From contig JAUCBN010000046.1 of assembly GCA_035048815.1 (NCBI GenBank), positions 14,238,999 to 14,302,998 of the forward strand: DNA of 64,000 bases, in the 5' to 3' direction. A model generated the notes under the pieces. That model made no database searches. It was given only the letters and a program-made list of their open reading frames with translations, and was not told the origin of the DNA. Positions within the stretch are counted from its first letter, which is position 1. Every line of letters starts with the position of its first letter. The stretch comes from Abelmoschus esculentus (lineage: Eukaryota > Streptophyta > Magnoliopsida > Malvales > Malvaceae). The translations under genes and the position numbers were made by a program. Of this stretch, positions 47,336 through 59,400 are shown piece after piece.

Positions 47336-48086
47336 ATGTCTGTCTGTGAAGGCAAAGTTTTCACTGAGGAGCAAGAAGCATTGGTGGTCAAGTCATGGAC
47401 TGTTATGAAGAAGAACTCAGCTGAATTGGGTCTTAAATTCTTCTTGAAGTAAGATTTTCTTGTAATTTTTTGTTTGGTTTGGTTCTGTTTGGTTTGGTTT
47501 AGATTTTGAATGAATGGTGGCAGGATTTTTGAGATTGCACCATCAGCCAAGAAGCTGTTTTCTTTCCTGAGAGACTCCAATGTTCCATTGGAGCAGAACA
47601 CTAAGCTCAAGCCCCATGCCATGTCTGTCTTTGTCATGGTAAGTAAAGGACATGATTTGGCCTGGTTTTTCTCTTGGTGTGTCAATTGTTGGTACTAGAA
47701 GACGAATTTGCTTCTAAGACAATATATTCATTCCATTGTTTATATTGTCCTGTGAGTGCTAACATTTTGGTTTTGCGGTAATATTTCTAACATTAATGTC
47801 ATGAATGACCATGTTGATGTTGCAGACATGTGAGTCTGCTGTTCAACTCCGGAAAGCTGGGAAAGTGACAGTGAGGGAGACAACTTTGAAGAAACTAGGG
47901 GCCACACACTTCAAATATGGTGTGGTTGCTGAACATTTTGAGGTGACCAAGTTTGCTCTGTTGGAAACAATAAAGGAAGCTGTTCCAGAGATGTGGTCGG
48001 CTGAGATGAAGAATGCATGGGGTGAAGCTTATGAACAGTTGGTTGCAGCCATTAAGGCTGAGATGGTGGCATGCTCTCAAGCTTAA
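47336..48086 (+). CDS. HB1: class 1 non-symbiotic hemoglobin (phytoglobin)
   Basis: Three exons are read at 47336-47448, 47524-47638 and 47826-48086, totalling 162 codons, the usual class 1 length. Signature stretches are KVFTEEQEALVVKSW, LGLKFFLKIFEIAPSA, LFSFLRDSNVPLEQN (the class 1 type), the distal His in KLKPHAMSVFVM and the proximal His in LGATHFKYGVV. Class 1 phytoglobins bind oxygen very tightly through hexacoordinate heme and dispose of nitric oxide, mainly under hypoxia. The first two intron positions (in FLK/IFE and after FVM) are the conserved ones. The usual third intron, near HFE/VTKF, is absent: the coding sequence runs straight through. The residues look intact and functional. 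Confidence 0.95.
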
Positions 48087-48682
48087 AGTGGTTCTTAATT
48101 TGGAGGGCTCAATGATTTAGAGCTCTAATGAAACAAAGTTTTTGCTGTTGTTTTTTTCTGTGTTTTTGTTTTGTTTTGTCTCTGGTTCTTTGTTCCATTA
48201 TATGTCTTAAGTAGGTGATCGGAGAGAATTTATGTACAAATTAATAAGAGAAATGGACCACATGATTTTGAGTCAAAAGTGTTGAAAAGAAATTAATCAC
48301 AAGATGAGTTCTTTGTAAACAGGTGCGGAATCAGGATTAAATTATTTATTAGATCGAATTAAATTTAAACAAAAATAAAATGTATTAAGTATCAGTATAT
48401 AAACTCGATTTGTCTTAATACATAAACATTTTTAGACATGAATATTACAAAATAATAAAAATTATGTTGGAATTATCTAAACTATTATTTATCCTACAAG
48501 CGAACAGTTTGATAAAATATTGATGGTAGCAAACATGAAACTCTGCCTCGACAGAACTTGTACTATTTAAACACACAACTTGTTGGTTTCCAGACCTCCC
48601 AGGGGAATCAAATCCGACACGAACATTTGGGAAAACTGTGTTCAAATGAATGTTGTGCACTGGCATTAATGGCAAGGGAACA

Positions 48683-48840
48683 AAATTATTGAAGAGACTG
48701 TTTCCGGAGATTCAGAGGGAACAGGTCGGATTCTGAGACAGGATAAGGTTGCTTTAGATGAGTTGCCTGAATTCTTGAAGCTTCCCATTTGGGTGAATGA
48801 TTTTGGTGGTAGTGGTGATCTTTTCGCATCGTTTAATTGA
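48683..48840 (+). other. possible C-terminal coding remnant
   Basis: A frame from about 48687 to TGA 48838-48840 reads ETVSGDSEGTGRILRQDKVA, then LDELPEFLKLPIWVNDFGGS and GDLFASFN. Its mixed composition is unlike the surrounding AT-rich DNA. No start codon, domain or known family is recognised, so it may be a gene fragment or chance. Confidence 0.25.
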
Positions 48841-48889
48841 ATAATTAATTTATTTTATTAAATTGAATTGAATTAAGATTGTAGAATTA

Positions 48890-49330
48890 ATATTTTAATA
48901 TAATAATTAAAAAATATTTTTGGACTAATTTAAAAAAAAATTTAAAAATGATTTTTATATCCAAATAACTTAAAAATATATTTAAGAGTTTTTTGAGAAA
49001 TTATGAATGTGTTTTAAATGATTTAAAGAAACTAAAAAAGTGTTTTTAACCTAGACGTTTCGATCCACCTTTCAGGTGTTTCGATATTACTATGTTTTTC
49101 AATGGCAAAACTTCACAGTCGTTTCGATACAGTCTTGGATAGTTCTGATACGTTTTACCACTGTGAATTTTGGTTTCGATACAACAAACACCCGTTTTGA
49201 TACGCCAGTATCGAAACTTGTTTTAGGTGTTTCGATACACCTCTAACGATTTTATGAAAAAACCCAACAACTTATAAAATCCCTAACGACTAAGAACAAT
49301 ATCAAAACAAACTTTAGCAGTCATCCCACT
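48890..49330 (-). repeat. dispersed repeat, copy C (TATCGAAAC family), inverted
   Basis: Its reverse complement matches the 3' half of copy B (26680-27060). Both contain GGTGTATCGAAAC, a hairpin-like pair CACAGTGGT...ACTGTGA, TTTCTTTAAATCATTTAAAA and TTAGTCCAAAA in the same order. It contains about six GTTTCGATAC-type motifs between 49060 and 49240. Confidence 0.75.
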
Positions 49331-49774
49331 AGACCAATCATCGTTGATTAAGAATACTTTTTGAATAATCTTAAGATAGTTATAAAGTAATATTTATTCA
49401 TATTTTTTAATCTTTTAAGAATAAAATTATTTAAACTCGAATATCTTAAAATGAACATCATAATCTTTTTTCGATCGATGAACATATGCATTATGAATGT
49501 TGGTGGTAACAGGAGATACACCATAAGAAAATATATTTTTAGTAACATTAAAAATTGTCACTAAAAGTATTAAAATTAGTCATTAAAATTTACAATGATC
49601 ATTTTTCTAAATCATTATTGACCTTCACTAATAATTCCGACACTATTATATTAATAATTTTTTTTTTATTTATTTCATCACAATTAATTATTAAATGAGA
49701 TCATGAATGACATAATAAATTAAATTTATCAAATAATTTTTTTAATTTTAAAATATTAACAATATATCACATAG

Positions 49775-49828
<54 letters not shown>
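49775..49828. repeat. (AAT)n microsatellite
   Basis: About 54 bases of uninterrupted ATA/AAT repeats, roughly 18 units. Confidence 0.95.
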
Positions 49829-50612
49829 TGTCCCAATACAAAATCATTTAAACATCGAGAAGGATTGTGTGCCCTTATTTTTGTCGTATAATAATCTCTA
49901 TTAACCCATAATTAAATATAATAACTACATCTCTAATCATACTAAAAATTAATAATTTATTTTAAATCAAAGTCCTTAATTCACATGCCATAATTGACTT
50001 GACAAATTTGATCCGAGACCTGAAAATCGAACTGAGACATGAAACTAACTCAAATATGATGACATGAATTTGACCCTAAACTCGAACCGATTCAAAACTG
50101 ATCCAAAATCTAGCTAAACCAAAAATGGACCCAAACTGATTTATAATTGAACCGAATAGACTCGAACTGAATGGAGTAAATTGAAGACAATCTAAAATAA
50201 AAAAATATATTAAAAGAAAAAAAATAAGATGTGAACTGCCATACAATTCATCAAAAATAAAATATACATATTATAAAGTGATATATAGTGTGTAAAAACC
50301 TAACTCGGTCAAAAAATCCGACAGGAATCGATCGATATCTTGTTAACCCGATATTGACCATATCTAAAATCAATCAACCCGAAATAACCTAATGGATAAT
50401 AATTGAACCGAAATCCAACCGAATAAAAAAATCAACCGACTCGACCCGATACTTGAACCGAAATCAATGTAGACCCGAACTAAAATCGAAATTTTGAACC
50501 AAACCCGAACCGAATTTAAACCGATTATAATTAGAATCAAATGAATAAATCAAACCTAACCCGAACTAGTTGACCCGTTTTTCACCTCCGCCTACAAATA
50601 AGCTACTATATG

Positions 50613-51153
50613 TAGGGGTGAGCAAAACTCGACTCGACTCAAAAAAATTGAATAATTTGACTCGATTCGAGGCAAAAATACTCGACTCGTTTTGATTCGA
50701 CTCGAAATTTCATAGACTCGACTCGAAAAAATTTCAAATAAAGTTCGAGTTGTAAAATGGATATTCGAATAGCTCGAATAACTCGAAATTTTTAGTAATT
50801 AAAGGATTAATTTTTAAGTTTGACATGAATCTCCTAATTTTTTATGATATATACATTGATATATAAAAATATAAAGAAATATTGCTACATATGAAAAAAA
50901 TCTATATATGCATATCTTATATGATTAGATAAAGTTGTTCAAACTAGAATCAAATCATACTATAACTTGATAAACACTTACAATTAAATATTTATAAGAA
51001 CTCGAAAACTTGATTCGATTCGATTCGACTCGAATTTCTTAAACTCGACTCGAACTGAAAAAATTTTAAATAAAGTTTGAGTTGTAAAATATGATTCGTC
51101 AACTCGAATAACTCAAAATTTTTTGACTCGACTCGATCTAATACTCACCCCTA
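50613..51153. mobile_element. hAT-like MITE with near-perfect 8-bp target duplication (ACTCG type)
   Basis: The 541-bp element begins TAGGGGTGAGCAAAACTCGA and ends CTAATACTCACCCCTA. It is flanked by ACTATATG (50605-50612) and ACTATACG (51154-51161), which match at 7 of 8 positions. Both ends are arrays of ACTCGACTCGA words. It ends 330 bp before the JINGUBANG-like start codon and so borders that gene's promoter. Confidence 0.82.
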
Positions 51154-51327
51154 ACTATACGAATCACATTTCAATAATGTACTTAGGTTGATTTAAAAGG
51201 AATCTTAAATTGTTATTAATTAAAATTTTAAAATTAGAAAGAAAAAAAAAGAGAGATTTTATTATCAATTTCCTAATTACCGGTAATAGCCAGTTCCAGT
51301 CATTCAGAACGATTACGTCTCATCCCA

Positions 51328-51337
51328 CCACGTGTCC
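51328..51337 (+). promoter_or_regulatory. G-box/ABRE-like site upstream of JINGUBANG-like gene
   Basis: CCACGTGTCC contains the CACGTG core bound by bZIP and bHLH factors, about 150 bp before the start codon and 50 bp before the candidate TATA box. The position is suitable for a working promoter element; regulation is inferred. Confidence 0.5.
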
Positions 51338-51383
51338 AAAGCCCACAACCTCACATTTACTTAACACAAATTCAATATCCATC

Positions 51384-51393
51384 TATATATAAT
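51384..51393 (+). promoter_or_regulatory. candidate TATA box of JINGUBANG-like gene
   Basis: TATATATAAT lies about 100 bp before the ATG at 51484, in a short CT-containing context typical of plant core promoters. Confidence 0.5.
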
Positions 51394-51483
51394 CTTCCCG
51401 TAACACCATCATTTTACCTTAAAAAAGAATCCATCGCCGGAATTTTCCATTCTCCATCGGAATTACAAATTTCCGTTGCCGAT

Positions 51484-52905
51484 ATGAATCTGTTTACAAT
51501 GAGAAACGATGAAGGTGGAACGATGGTTATGGAGCAGCAGGCCAACGGCCTCCATGGCCGACCGAATAATATGAATACATTGTTTGCGATAAACAACGGT
51601 TATGGCGAGGAAGAAGAATCATCCTCCTCGCCACGTAAAAGCAATGCTTCAATGTCAAGTCCGAGGTATTCCTTCAGCACCGAGGGTTCACCGTGGAACC
51701 AGCCTTGCCCTTCGCCGTGGAATGTTTCTTCGTCAGCGGTCGATAGCGATTACGGCCAAAACGGACTCATTGGGTCCATTATTAAAGAAGAAGGTCATAT
51801 TTATTCGTTGGCCGCCGCCGGTGACATGTTGATCACCGGCACCGATAGCAAGCACATCCGTGTGTGGAAGAATTTGAAGGAGTTTTCTAGTATCAAAGCG
51901 AAAAGCGGGCTGGTCAAGGCCATTATCGTGTTGGGTGATCGGATATTCACCGGCCACCAAGACGGAAAAATCCGTTGCTGGAAGATTTCGTCGTCGAACC
52001 CCGGCGTGATAAAAAGACATGGCAGTTTCCCGAGTCTCACCGATTATATCAAAAGCTCCGTTAAACCGAAGAACTATATTGATGTTAATCGGAAAAAGAG
52101 CGCCGTAAAGATCAAGCATTTCGACGCCGTGTCGTGCCTGAGTTTGACTGAAGAAGTCGGCCTGTTATATTCCGGGTCGTGGGATAAAACCCTGAAAGTG
52201 TGGCGGATAGCGAATTACAAGTGCTTGGAATCCATCGAAGACGCTCATGACGACGCCATAAACTCCATCGTCGTCGGTTTCGAGAGCTGGGTGTTCACCG
52301 GATCGGCTGATGGGACGGTCAAGGCCTGGCAAAGAGAGTTTCTAGAGAAAGGAACGAAGCATTCCATGGTTCACTTGTTGTTGAAGCAAGAGAACGCGGT
52401 GACGGCATTGGCCGTGGCCTGGGGCTCGTTGACGTTGTACTGTGGATCGTCGGACGGGCTCGTCAACTTCTGGGAATACGGCAACCAAACCCTCTCCCAC
52501 GGCGGTGCTTTAAGGGGTCACAAAATGGCGGCTCTCTGCTTGGCTACGGCCGGGAATCTGGTGTTCAGCGGCTCCGCCGATAAGAGCATATGCGTGTGGA
52601 GGCGAGAAGAAGGTGGTATCCACATGTGCGTGTCCGTTCTAACCGGACACACCGGCCCCGTAAAATGCTTAGCGGTTGAAGAAGATCATGGTACGTCAAG
52701 CAACGCCGACCGGAAGTGGATCGTCTACAGCGGCAGCCTTGATAAGTCGGTGAAGGTGTGGCGCGTGCCTGAATACGCGCCTGATCTGAAGGAAATCCAG
52801 CATGGTTTCCTCACCGACGAAGACTCCGCCGATGATGACACGGAAATAGCGATCGAGACAGAGCCAAAATCAAGATGCACGCTCGACAACTGTAGGCGTT
52901 TTTGA
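51484..52905 (+). CDS. JGB: JINGUBANG-like WD40-repeat protein
   Basis: A single exon of 473 codons without introns, as in the plant JINGUBANG group. The N-terminal 100 residues are Ser/Asn-rich and low in complexity (SSSSPRKSNASMSSPRYSFS). Then come about seven WD40 repeats forming one beta-propeller. Typical repeat ends are HIRVWKNL, KIRCWKI, KTLKVWRI, GTVKAWQR, LVNFWEY, SICVWRR and SVKVWRV, each preceded by a GS/TGS-D turn (SGSWDKT, TGSADGT, SGSADKS, SGSLDKS). The acidic tail ends TLDNCRRF. In Arabidopsis JGB limits pollen germination and tube growth under wet conditions and binds TCP4; applying that role here is inference. The gene has its own TATA and G-box upstream and appears intact. 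Confidence 0.92.
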   Translation: MNLFTMRNDEGGTMVMEQQANGLHGRPNNMNTLFAINNGYGEEEESSSSPRKSNASMSSPRYSFSTEGSPWNQPCPSPWNVSSSAVDSDYGQNGLIGSIIKEEGHIYSLAAAGDMLITGTDSKHIRVWKNLKEFSSIKAKSGLVKAIIVLGDRIFTGHQDGKIRCWKISSSNPGVIKRHGSFPSLTDYIKSSVKPKNYIDVNRKKSAVKIKHFDAVSCLSLTEEVGLLYSGSWDKTLKVWRIANYKCLESIEDAHDDAINSIVVGFESWVFTGSADGTVKAWQREFLEKGTKHSMVHLLLKQENAVTALAVAWGSLTLYCGSSDGLVNFWEYGNQTLSHGGALRGHKMAALCLATAGNLVFSGSADKSICVWRREEGGIHMCVSVLTGHTGPVKCLAVEEDHGTSSNADRKWIVYSGSLDKSVKVWRVPEYAPDLKEIQHGFLTDEDSADDDTEIAIETEPKSRCTLDNCRRF

Positions 52906-53043
52906 CGGCTGTGATTGTGCCACGTGTACATACAATGATTTCAACTGCCACCTCGGATAAAGAAAGAGGGTAATTGCGAATTTTCCATATAGTCTTTGCA
53001 TGAAAACAGAATGAATAGCTCATGGGAATGTTACTTGCAGCTC

Positions 53044-53370
53044 AAGGTAAACTAAACTATAGGTCACTCGATAATTAGTGAAATTAGAAATGGGTTATCG
53101 TATTTTAAAATTTTACAAACGAGTCATTTAATTAATTGACTGTAACAAACGTTTCACTCTATCGTTAAAAATGAAACAAAACTTAACTTTTTAATTACAA
53201 TCAGATCATTCAATTGTAATTAAAAAGTTCGTGTTCATTACACACTAATGATAGAGTGAGCTATTTGTTATAAACGATAAATAGAATGACCCATTTGTAA
53301 TTTTTAAAAATACAAGGACCTATTTATTATTTTACTAACAATTGAATGCATGTGGTGTAATTTACCCTTA
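53044..53370. mobile_element. foldback MITE-like element
   Basis: The two halves pair imperfectly around a centre near 53207. AAGGTAAACTAAACTATAGG pairs loosely with the inverse of TGGTGTAATTTACCCTTA. CACTCTATCGTTA pairs with TAATGATAGAGTG. A strong inner palindrome, CTTTTTAATTACAATC...CAATTGTAATTAAAAAG, marks the centre. It resembles the 1464-1953 element in its GGGTAAATTAC ends. No target duplication was found. Confidence 0.6.
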
Positions 53371-53668
53371 AAATTATTGATTTTGTAAATGAATTTTTTC
53401 TTCCTCCCGATTGTAATATGTTATTTCTTGGTTGTAATTTGAATTTTAAGCTTGAATTATGGCATTGCCTGGTTGTAAATTTGCAATGGAAGGTGTTGAC
53501 CATTTATATAATTTTCTCCATATTTTTTACTCAACATTAACCTATAAATCATGTATATTGTTTTATAATAATCGATATCTAATTTATTAATTGAACAATC
53601 TAGATCGAATACTGTGAAAATTTATTATGTAGGTAACCCTCCCAGTATATATTTTTATGTATCTCAAG

Positions 53669-53860
53669 TGTGTTATATTCAACTCTCCTTAAATCATATT
53701 TATTTTCTTTTCTACAATGACTTGGGTTCGATTCTCGACTAAATAATTGAATTACTCTAATAGGGTGGTGTCATATTCGACTCTCCTTAAATCATATTTA
53801 TTTTATTTTCTACAATGACTCGGGTTCGGTTCTCGACTAAATAAATGATTAAAGGAATGA
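53669..53860. repeat. about 100-bp tandem duplication
   Basis: Two units share TCATATTTATTTT, TTTTCTACAATGACT(T/C)GGGTTC and TTCTCGACTAAATAA, roughly 100 bp apart with few changes. It is non-coding. Confidence 0.8.
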
Positions 53861-56489
53861 TTGTTACTTCTAGAGGTCACGGGTTCGAGCACCAATAATA
53901 TCAGAATGGTGATTGAACGATCACTGTCTAATGTTGAGAGTATACACTAGAACAGATACTACTGTAATCACTGTATAGCTGAATCAAAAAAATATTTAAT
54001 TACATTAAAATTAAGATCAAATTAATATAATAATTAATTAGCATGGACCAAATATGTAGTTATACAAATTTTCATTAACAACCACGTCACCCCTTTCCTT
54101 AAATTTTAACGACTAGTGATTAAAATAGGATCAATTAAATAATTCGATTGTCAAATTTTTATTTTTTTATTTTGATAATCAAAATAGGGGTGCTCACCCA
54201 TAGTTTACCCAAAACAAAATTCCAAGAATATTTCAAAGTCTAAAGTACTTGAAAAACATGTTTAAAATTGTTTTTATAGTGTTTTGACTCAAACAAATAA
54301 TATCTTTTAATCCAAAATAAGCCTTTGATATCGATACGATACTCCCGATATTGATACAAAACTATTCTTACGGGTATGACAATGCCGATATAAATATATC
54401 GTGTATATGTAAACTCTGCATATTTACGTTGATTCTTTTCTTTTATGGAAGGTATCGATATAAATATACACCCTCTTAAGGAGGTATTATGTTTATATTG
54501 TCAAAACTTCGTAATTAAGTGACAGAAGAATTAAGGTACACAAAACTATAAGAACAAAATAAATTAAGTTATGAGAATATCTTTCTTAATAAACATCTAT
54601 ATTCGATGAATTAATTAACTAATAATTCAGATATAAATAATTATAAAAAAATCTTTGAGTTTTGAAGTATAACATGTGGGAATCTTAAAGTATCAATATG
54701 ACTTTGCCAACCTTTTGATAATGGAAGTTATCAAGATATTTTTTTATACTATGCTTAAAATATTTATAACCTAAGTGTTTAAATATATAATAATAATTAT
54801 GTCAATTAAATTAATCTTAATTGATAATTATTTTTAAAAAATTAATTTTAGAAAAAAAATTATTTATCAGAATTTGAACATTAACTTTAAAGGTCAGTTT
54901 AACATTACTTTTAAAAAGTACGGTGAAAAAGTATGGTGAAAAAATATAGTGGAAAAGTTCTTTTGGATTTTTTGGTTTGAGATATATGTGTTTAGTATTG
55001 CTGTCAAAAAGTGCTTTTGAGAAAATAAATGATTATTTTAGATATGATGTTATAAGTTAAAAATATATATATTTAAATGATAATCAAATTCTTTCGTATT
55101 ATAATATTAACTTAAACTATGATAAAATATAAAAAATATTAATAAATGAATACATAAATTATTTTTGAAAAATGCTTTTTAGAAGTGCCTTTGAAAAAAA
55201 GTGCTTTTTCAGAAATTTGCCATGAATATATATAATTTTTAAACTAAGAAAATAATTTATATTAAATATAATTATATATTTGTAAAAATTAAATTATAAT
55301 AAAACATAGTAAATGAAGGTTAAAATTATAATCTAACTTCTAAAAGCACTTTTCCAACCGCAAAAGTTAAATATTTTTACTTTCTCATTAAATTTTGTCA
55401 ATCGAACGTCAAACGATTAAATTTTTTTGTGTTCATCATTCGACATCCGATTAACACCCTCACACCAATTAACAACGACAAATGATTGAGAGAAATGGAC
55501 AATAATTATATATTTTTTAAAATTAGGATATTATCTATTTTATTTTTATTTTATTTATTTTTTAAAAAAACATGTGTTAATTTATTATTGGGTGATGTAT
55601 TTTTTAACTGTGTTATTTTAAATACTAACATAATAAAATTTTAATCACTGATTTCGATCAGTAAAACATTAGATATCTAAAATTAATTAAATTGATGATT
55701 TATTTTTAAGTTAAAACTTTATAGTATCGAAAGATGAAAATATTTTATTTCTACAAACATTTTAATTTCAATACTTAAAAAGATTCAATTAAAATTTATA
55801 ATTTAAAATTTAAAATTGAATATTTAAGATTTAAGGTATTTATTTCAAAGAATTTATTTTTTTAATATTACCAAAGAGTTTCCTTCCTCTGCATTGTCTA
55901 TTTTCTCACCATCCAAACATAAAAAATAGATGACGTACTTCCAAATCGCGTCAAAATGTCAAAAGCCAACAAGCCTCCAATTTCTGTCCGCATTAACTGA
56001 ACTTATTTATTTATTGACCCTAAAGGTCCGTAAACTAACAGTGATGGTGGTTGATTATGCTGGCTGGCCATGTGTTTTGACCTCTTCAATCCTCAGTTTC
56101 CATTGTTTCCCGGCAATTTCATCATCAACGCGTTGATCTGGAAAAATCACTGAAAAATTTAACACTAAAAGCATGCCACTCCATCGTTTCTCAGGTCTCA
56201 ATAGGTTACTGGAGAGAGAAGATTCGCCATCTTCATTGTTCTTCATTTGTTTTCTTGGATTTCCCCAGTTTTTCCTGTCTTTCTGTTTTGGATTTTCTTG
56301 GGAATTTAACAAAGGGGGTCGTTTTCAGCTTGGTTTGGGGTTTAGAGTATATAAATTTAGCTTGTTTTGATTGTTTGAAAGGGTTAGTTGTAAAATGGGG
56401 TTCTAAAGTTTGATTCTTTTGGTTGTTTGGTGGTTGATTCTTCATGGATTGTTGAGATAAACTTTGGGAATTGAGAATTGAAAGAAACA

Positions 56490-59400
56490 ATGGCTACTCT
56501 TCTAAGAAAAATTCTTCCTTTTGAGAAATCATGTCCTGTAGATGATGATGATATTAGCATTGAATACTCTTTTGCTATTGAGTACCATGGTCCTCCAATT
56601 ACTTTTGATATCCCGAAATCGGTTCCGGTGGACATCGACCGCCTCCCGACGGCTGCAGAAGTTTCCTCTTCCTTTTCTTTGAATGATATTCCATTGCCAG
56701 TTATCCAACCGATTGTCAAGATCAATCCAGTGAAGAACCATAAACCACCTAGGGACAAGAAATTCGCCTCTAAATCTAGCTCGGCTCGAAAATCGATTGT
56801 TCATCCCGGTTTGTCCTGTGAATTATCGGTTACAGTTGATAGTTTGGATTCATTAAGTAAGGGGATTGATGGTGATCATGGTGGAGTAGGAAGTTCTGAA
56901 ATTCAGGAAATTTCTGATGTTAACAATGAGACTCCTGGCCATGTCAGGAGACCATCTGTTGTAACTTTCAGAGAACCTGAATCGTGTGATGTTGAAGAAT
57001 CTGACTATTCTGAGATCGAAAGCATCATCTGTGATGAACAACCTGTTGCACGGAACGACAAGAAGGGGTCGTGTTATAGGTGCTTAAAGGGAAATCGGTT
57101 AACGGAGAAAGAGATATGCATTGTTTGTAATGCAAAGTATTGTTGTAAGTGTGTATTGAGAACAATGGGGTCTATGCCGGAGGGAAGAAAATGTATTACT
57201 TGCATAGGTAAGAAGATAAACGAGTCGAGCCGAGGACGTCTCGGAAAACATTCTCGGCTTCTAAAGAAGCTGCTCGGTGAATTGGAAGTGCAAAGGGTAA
57301 TGAGGTCTGAGAAGGCCTGTGAGGCTAATCAGCTACCACCTCATCTGGTTGTTGTGAATGGAGAGCCATTGACTCAAGATGAGTTGCAGGTTTTGCAGAC
57401 CTGCCAAAATCCACCGGAGAAGCTAAAACCCGGGATCTATTGGTACGATAAATTGTCCGGATTCTGGGGAAAGGTAATGACCAAACTCTGATATTTGTTT
57501 ACATGATGTACCTGTCATTCTCTTCCGATTATAAGCTGAACCACTGCTCTGTTGAAAACCAGGAAGGACATGGGCCGTGCCAGATTATTACTGCCCAGCT
57601 AAATGTTGGAGCTCACATCAAGAGTAATGCTAGCCATGGAAATACGAACATAATCGTAAATAATCGGGTGATCACTAAGAAAGAGCTGTGGATGCTGCAG
57701 GTTGTTATGCTTTACGTGATCGAGTTATTTGAAATGAATGTTTTTATAGACATGCAACTTCAATGAACGACATTCTGTTAAATTTTGCAGTTAGCAGGAG
57801 TTCATTGCGAAGGAAATCCTAGCTATTGGCTGAGTGCCGATGGATCGTACCAGGAAGAGGGTCAGAATAATATAAAGGGGCCAATATGGAACAAGGTATA
57901 TTTGCATGAGCATATGCGTACTGCATAGGCATAATCATTTCCCCTTATATCCTGCACCAGTAGTAACATGGATTTACCTTATTTTCAGATGGGAATCAAG
58001 CTTTTTTGCGCTCTTTTGTCTTTGCCGGTTCCTCCTAATACTGTGAATCCTTCAGGAGAGGATGCCAGCCAAAGAATTCAAGAGAAACAAGTACTTCCTA
58101 AAATTCTTCTAGTCGGGTATCCAAAGTCCGGCACTAGTACGATATATAAGCAGGTAATATACCAATCATGGAAACTTATTTCAATTAACATTTTCCCCAC
58201 GTTTGGTGTCTGTAAATGGAGCTGATACTTATGTTCTTTTATGCATACCTTTGTTTTATCCTTCACCGGCTTAGATTGATAACTTGGGATCTTAAGCTGA
58301 CTTTCCATTGAGCTTTGGCCAATCGAGCTCATCAGTTCAACCATGAATAGATGCCTCTGCCTACAATCTGTTTTAAAGGATTGAGGTTGAACAAGAGTAA
58401 TGGAGTTATTACAATAGCCTTTTAAATTCATAATATGGAATTAGTGGTTTCGATTGTAAATGAATCCTAGTATTTATGCTTCTAGACACCGTTACTTTCA
58501 ATAACGATTTCAATTTTTTTTCTTGGTGTTTATTTATGTATACCAAACTTTGGTTTTACGGCACCAGAAATGCAGAATTGGCTGTCTAATGAAACGTTAA
58601 ATTTGTTACTTGCTTATTTCAGGCCAAGATTCTGTATAATGTTTCTTTCTCTGAAAATGAATGCCAAAGCATCAAATCGATGATTCAAAGCAATTTGTAT
58701 GGCTATCTTGCTATATTACTGCAGGGGCGAGAACGATTTGAAGAAGAAATATTACAGGAGGATATAAAAAGACAGATTGCTGATGGATCTGGTTCTACAG
58801 GTAGAATAATAATGATTTATTGTGTATGCATTTTCACCAATTGGACTTAATTATATCGCTGTTGGTATTTGGCTAGAGGAAACTTGGAGCTTGTCATAAA
58901 ATAATTTAATTTATTTTGGAATATAGTTTGAACTTCATTGTTGACAACAGGTGCTGCAAACCAGATTGATGGCAAAACAAAATATTCCCTTTCCCCGAGA
59001 TTGAAAGCTTTCTCGGATTGGCTTGTCCAAGTGATGGTGTCCGGCAATTTGGAAGTCATCTTCCCCGCTGCTAATCGTGAATATGCACCCTTTATTGGGG
59101 AGCTGTTGAATGATGCAGCCTTTCAGGCCACATATAACCGGAGGCATGAACTAGAAATGCTGCCCAGAATTGCTACTTATTTCCTAGAACGGGTAAGCTT
59201 GCTCTATGGGGTTTTAGTTTAACTAAAGTGGGCAGCTGAATTTGCTAGTTTCTTGGCAACATACACTAAATCGAGCATTTCATTCAGACTTTTTGTCTCT
59301 TCATTCTATTTGATTTCGGTTTCTTACTAACCATGATACTTTAAACTTATCTTCTTCTCAGGCTGCTGAGATCTCAAGGACGGAGTATGAGCCATCCGAC

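Larger units (their letters stand above)
48087..51483. other. intergenic DNA with repeats
   Basis: The first 250 bases are the phytoglobin 3' flank. Then come a possible coding remnant (48683-48840), dispersed repeat copy C, an (AAT)n microsatellite, AT-rich DNA and a hAT-like MITE. The right end is the JINGUBANG-like promoter. No intact gene is seen. Confidence 0.55.
52906..56489. other. intergenic DNA with a foldback element and short duplications
   Basis: No gene is supported. It holds a foldback element (53044-53370) and a tandem duplication (53669-53860). AT-rich DNA at about 54900-55370 has AAAGTGCTTTTGAGAAA and AAAAGCACTTTTCC words and is possibly another MITE. TATCGATAC-like words occur near 54330-54470. 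The last 350 bases before the XLG gene are CT/T-rich and probably its 5' untranslated region. Confidence 0.5.

Noticed and set aside
56055..56490. Minus-strand ORFs upstream of the XLG start
   Set aside because: They are antisense to the probable XLG 5' leader and Lys/Gln-rich without motifs.
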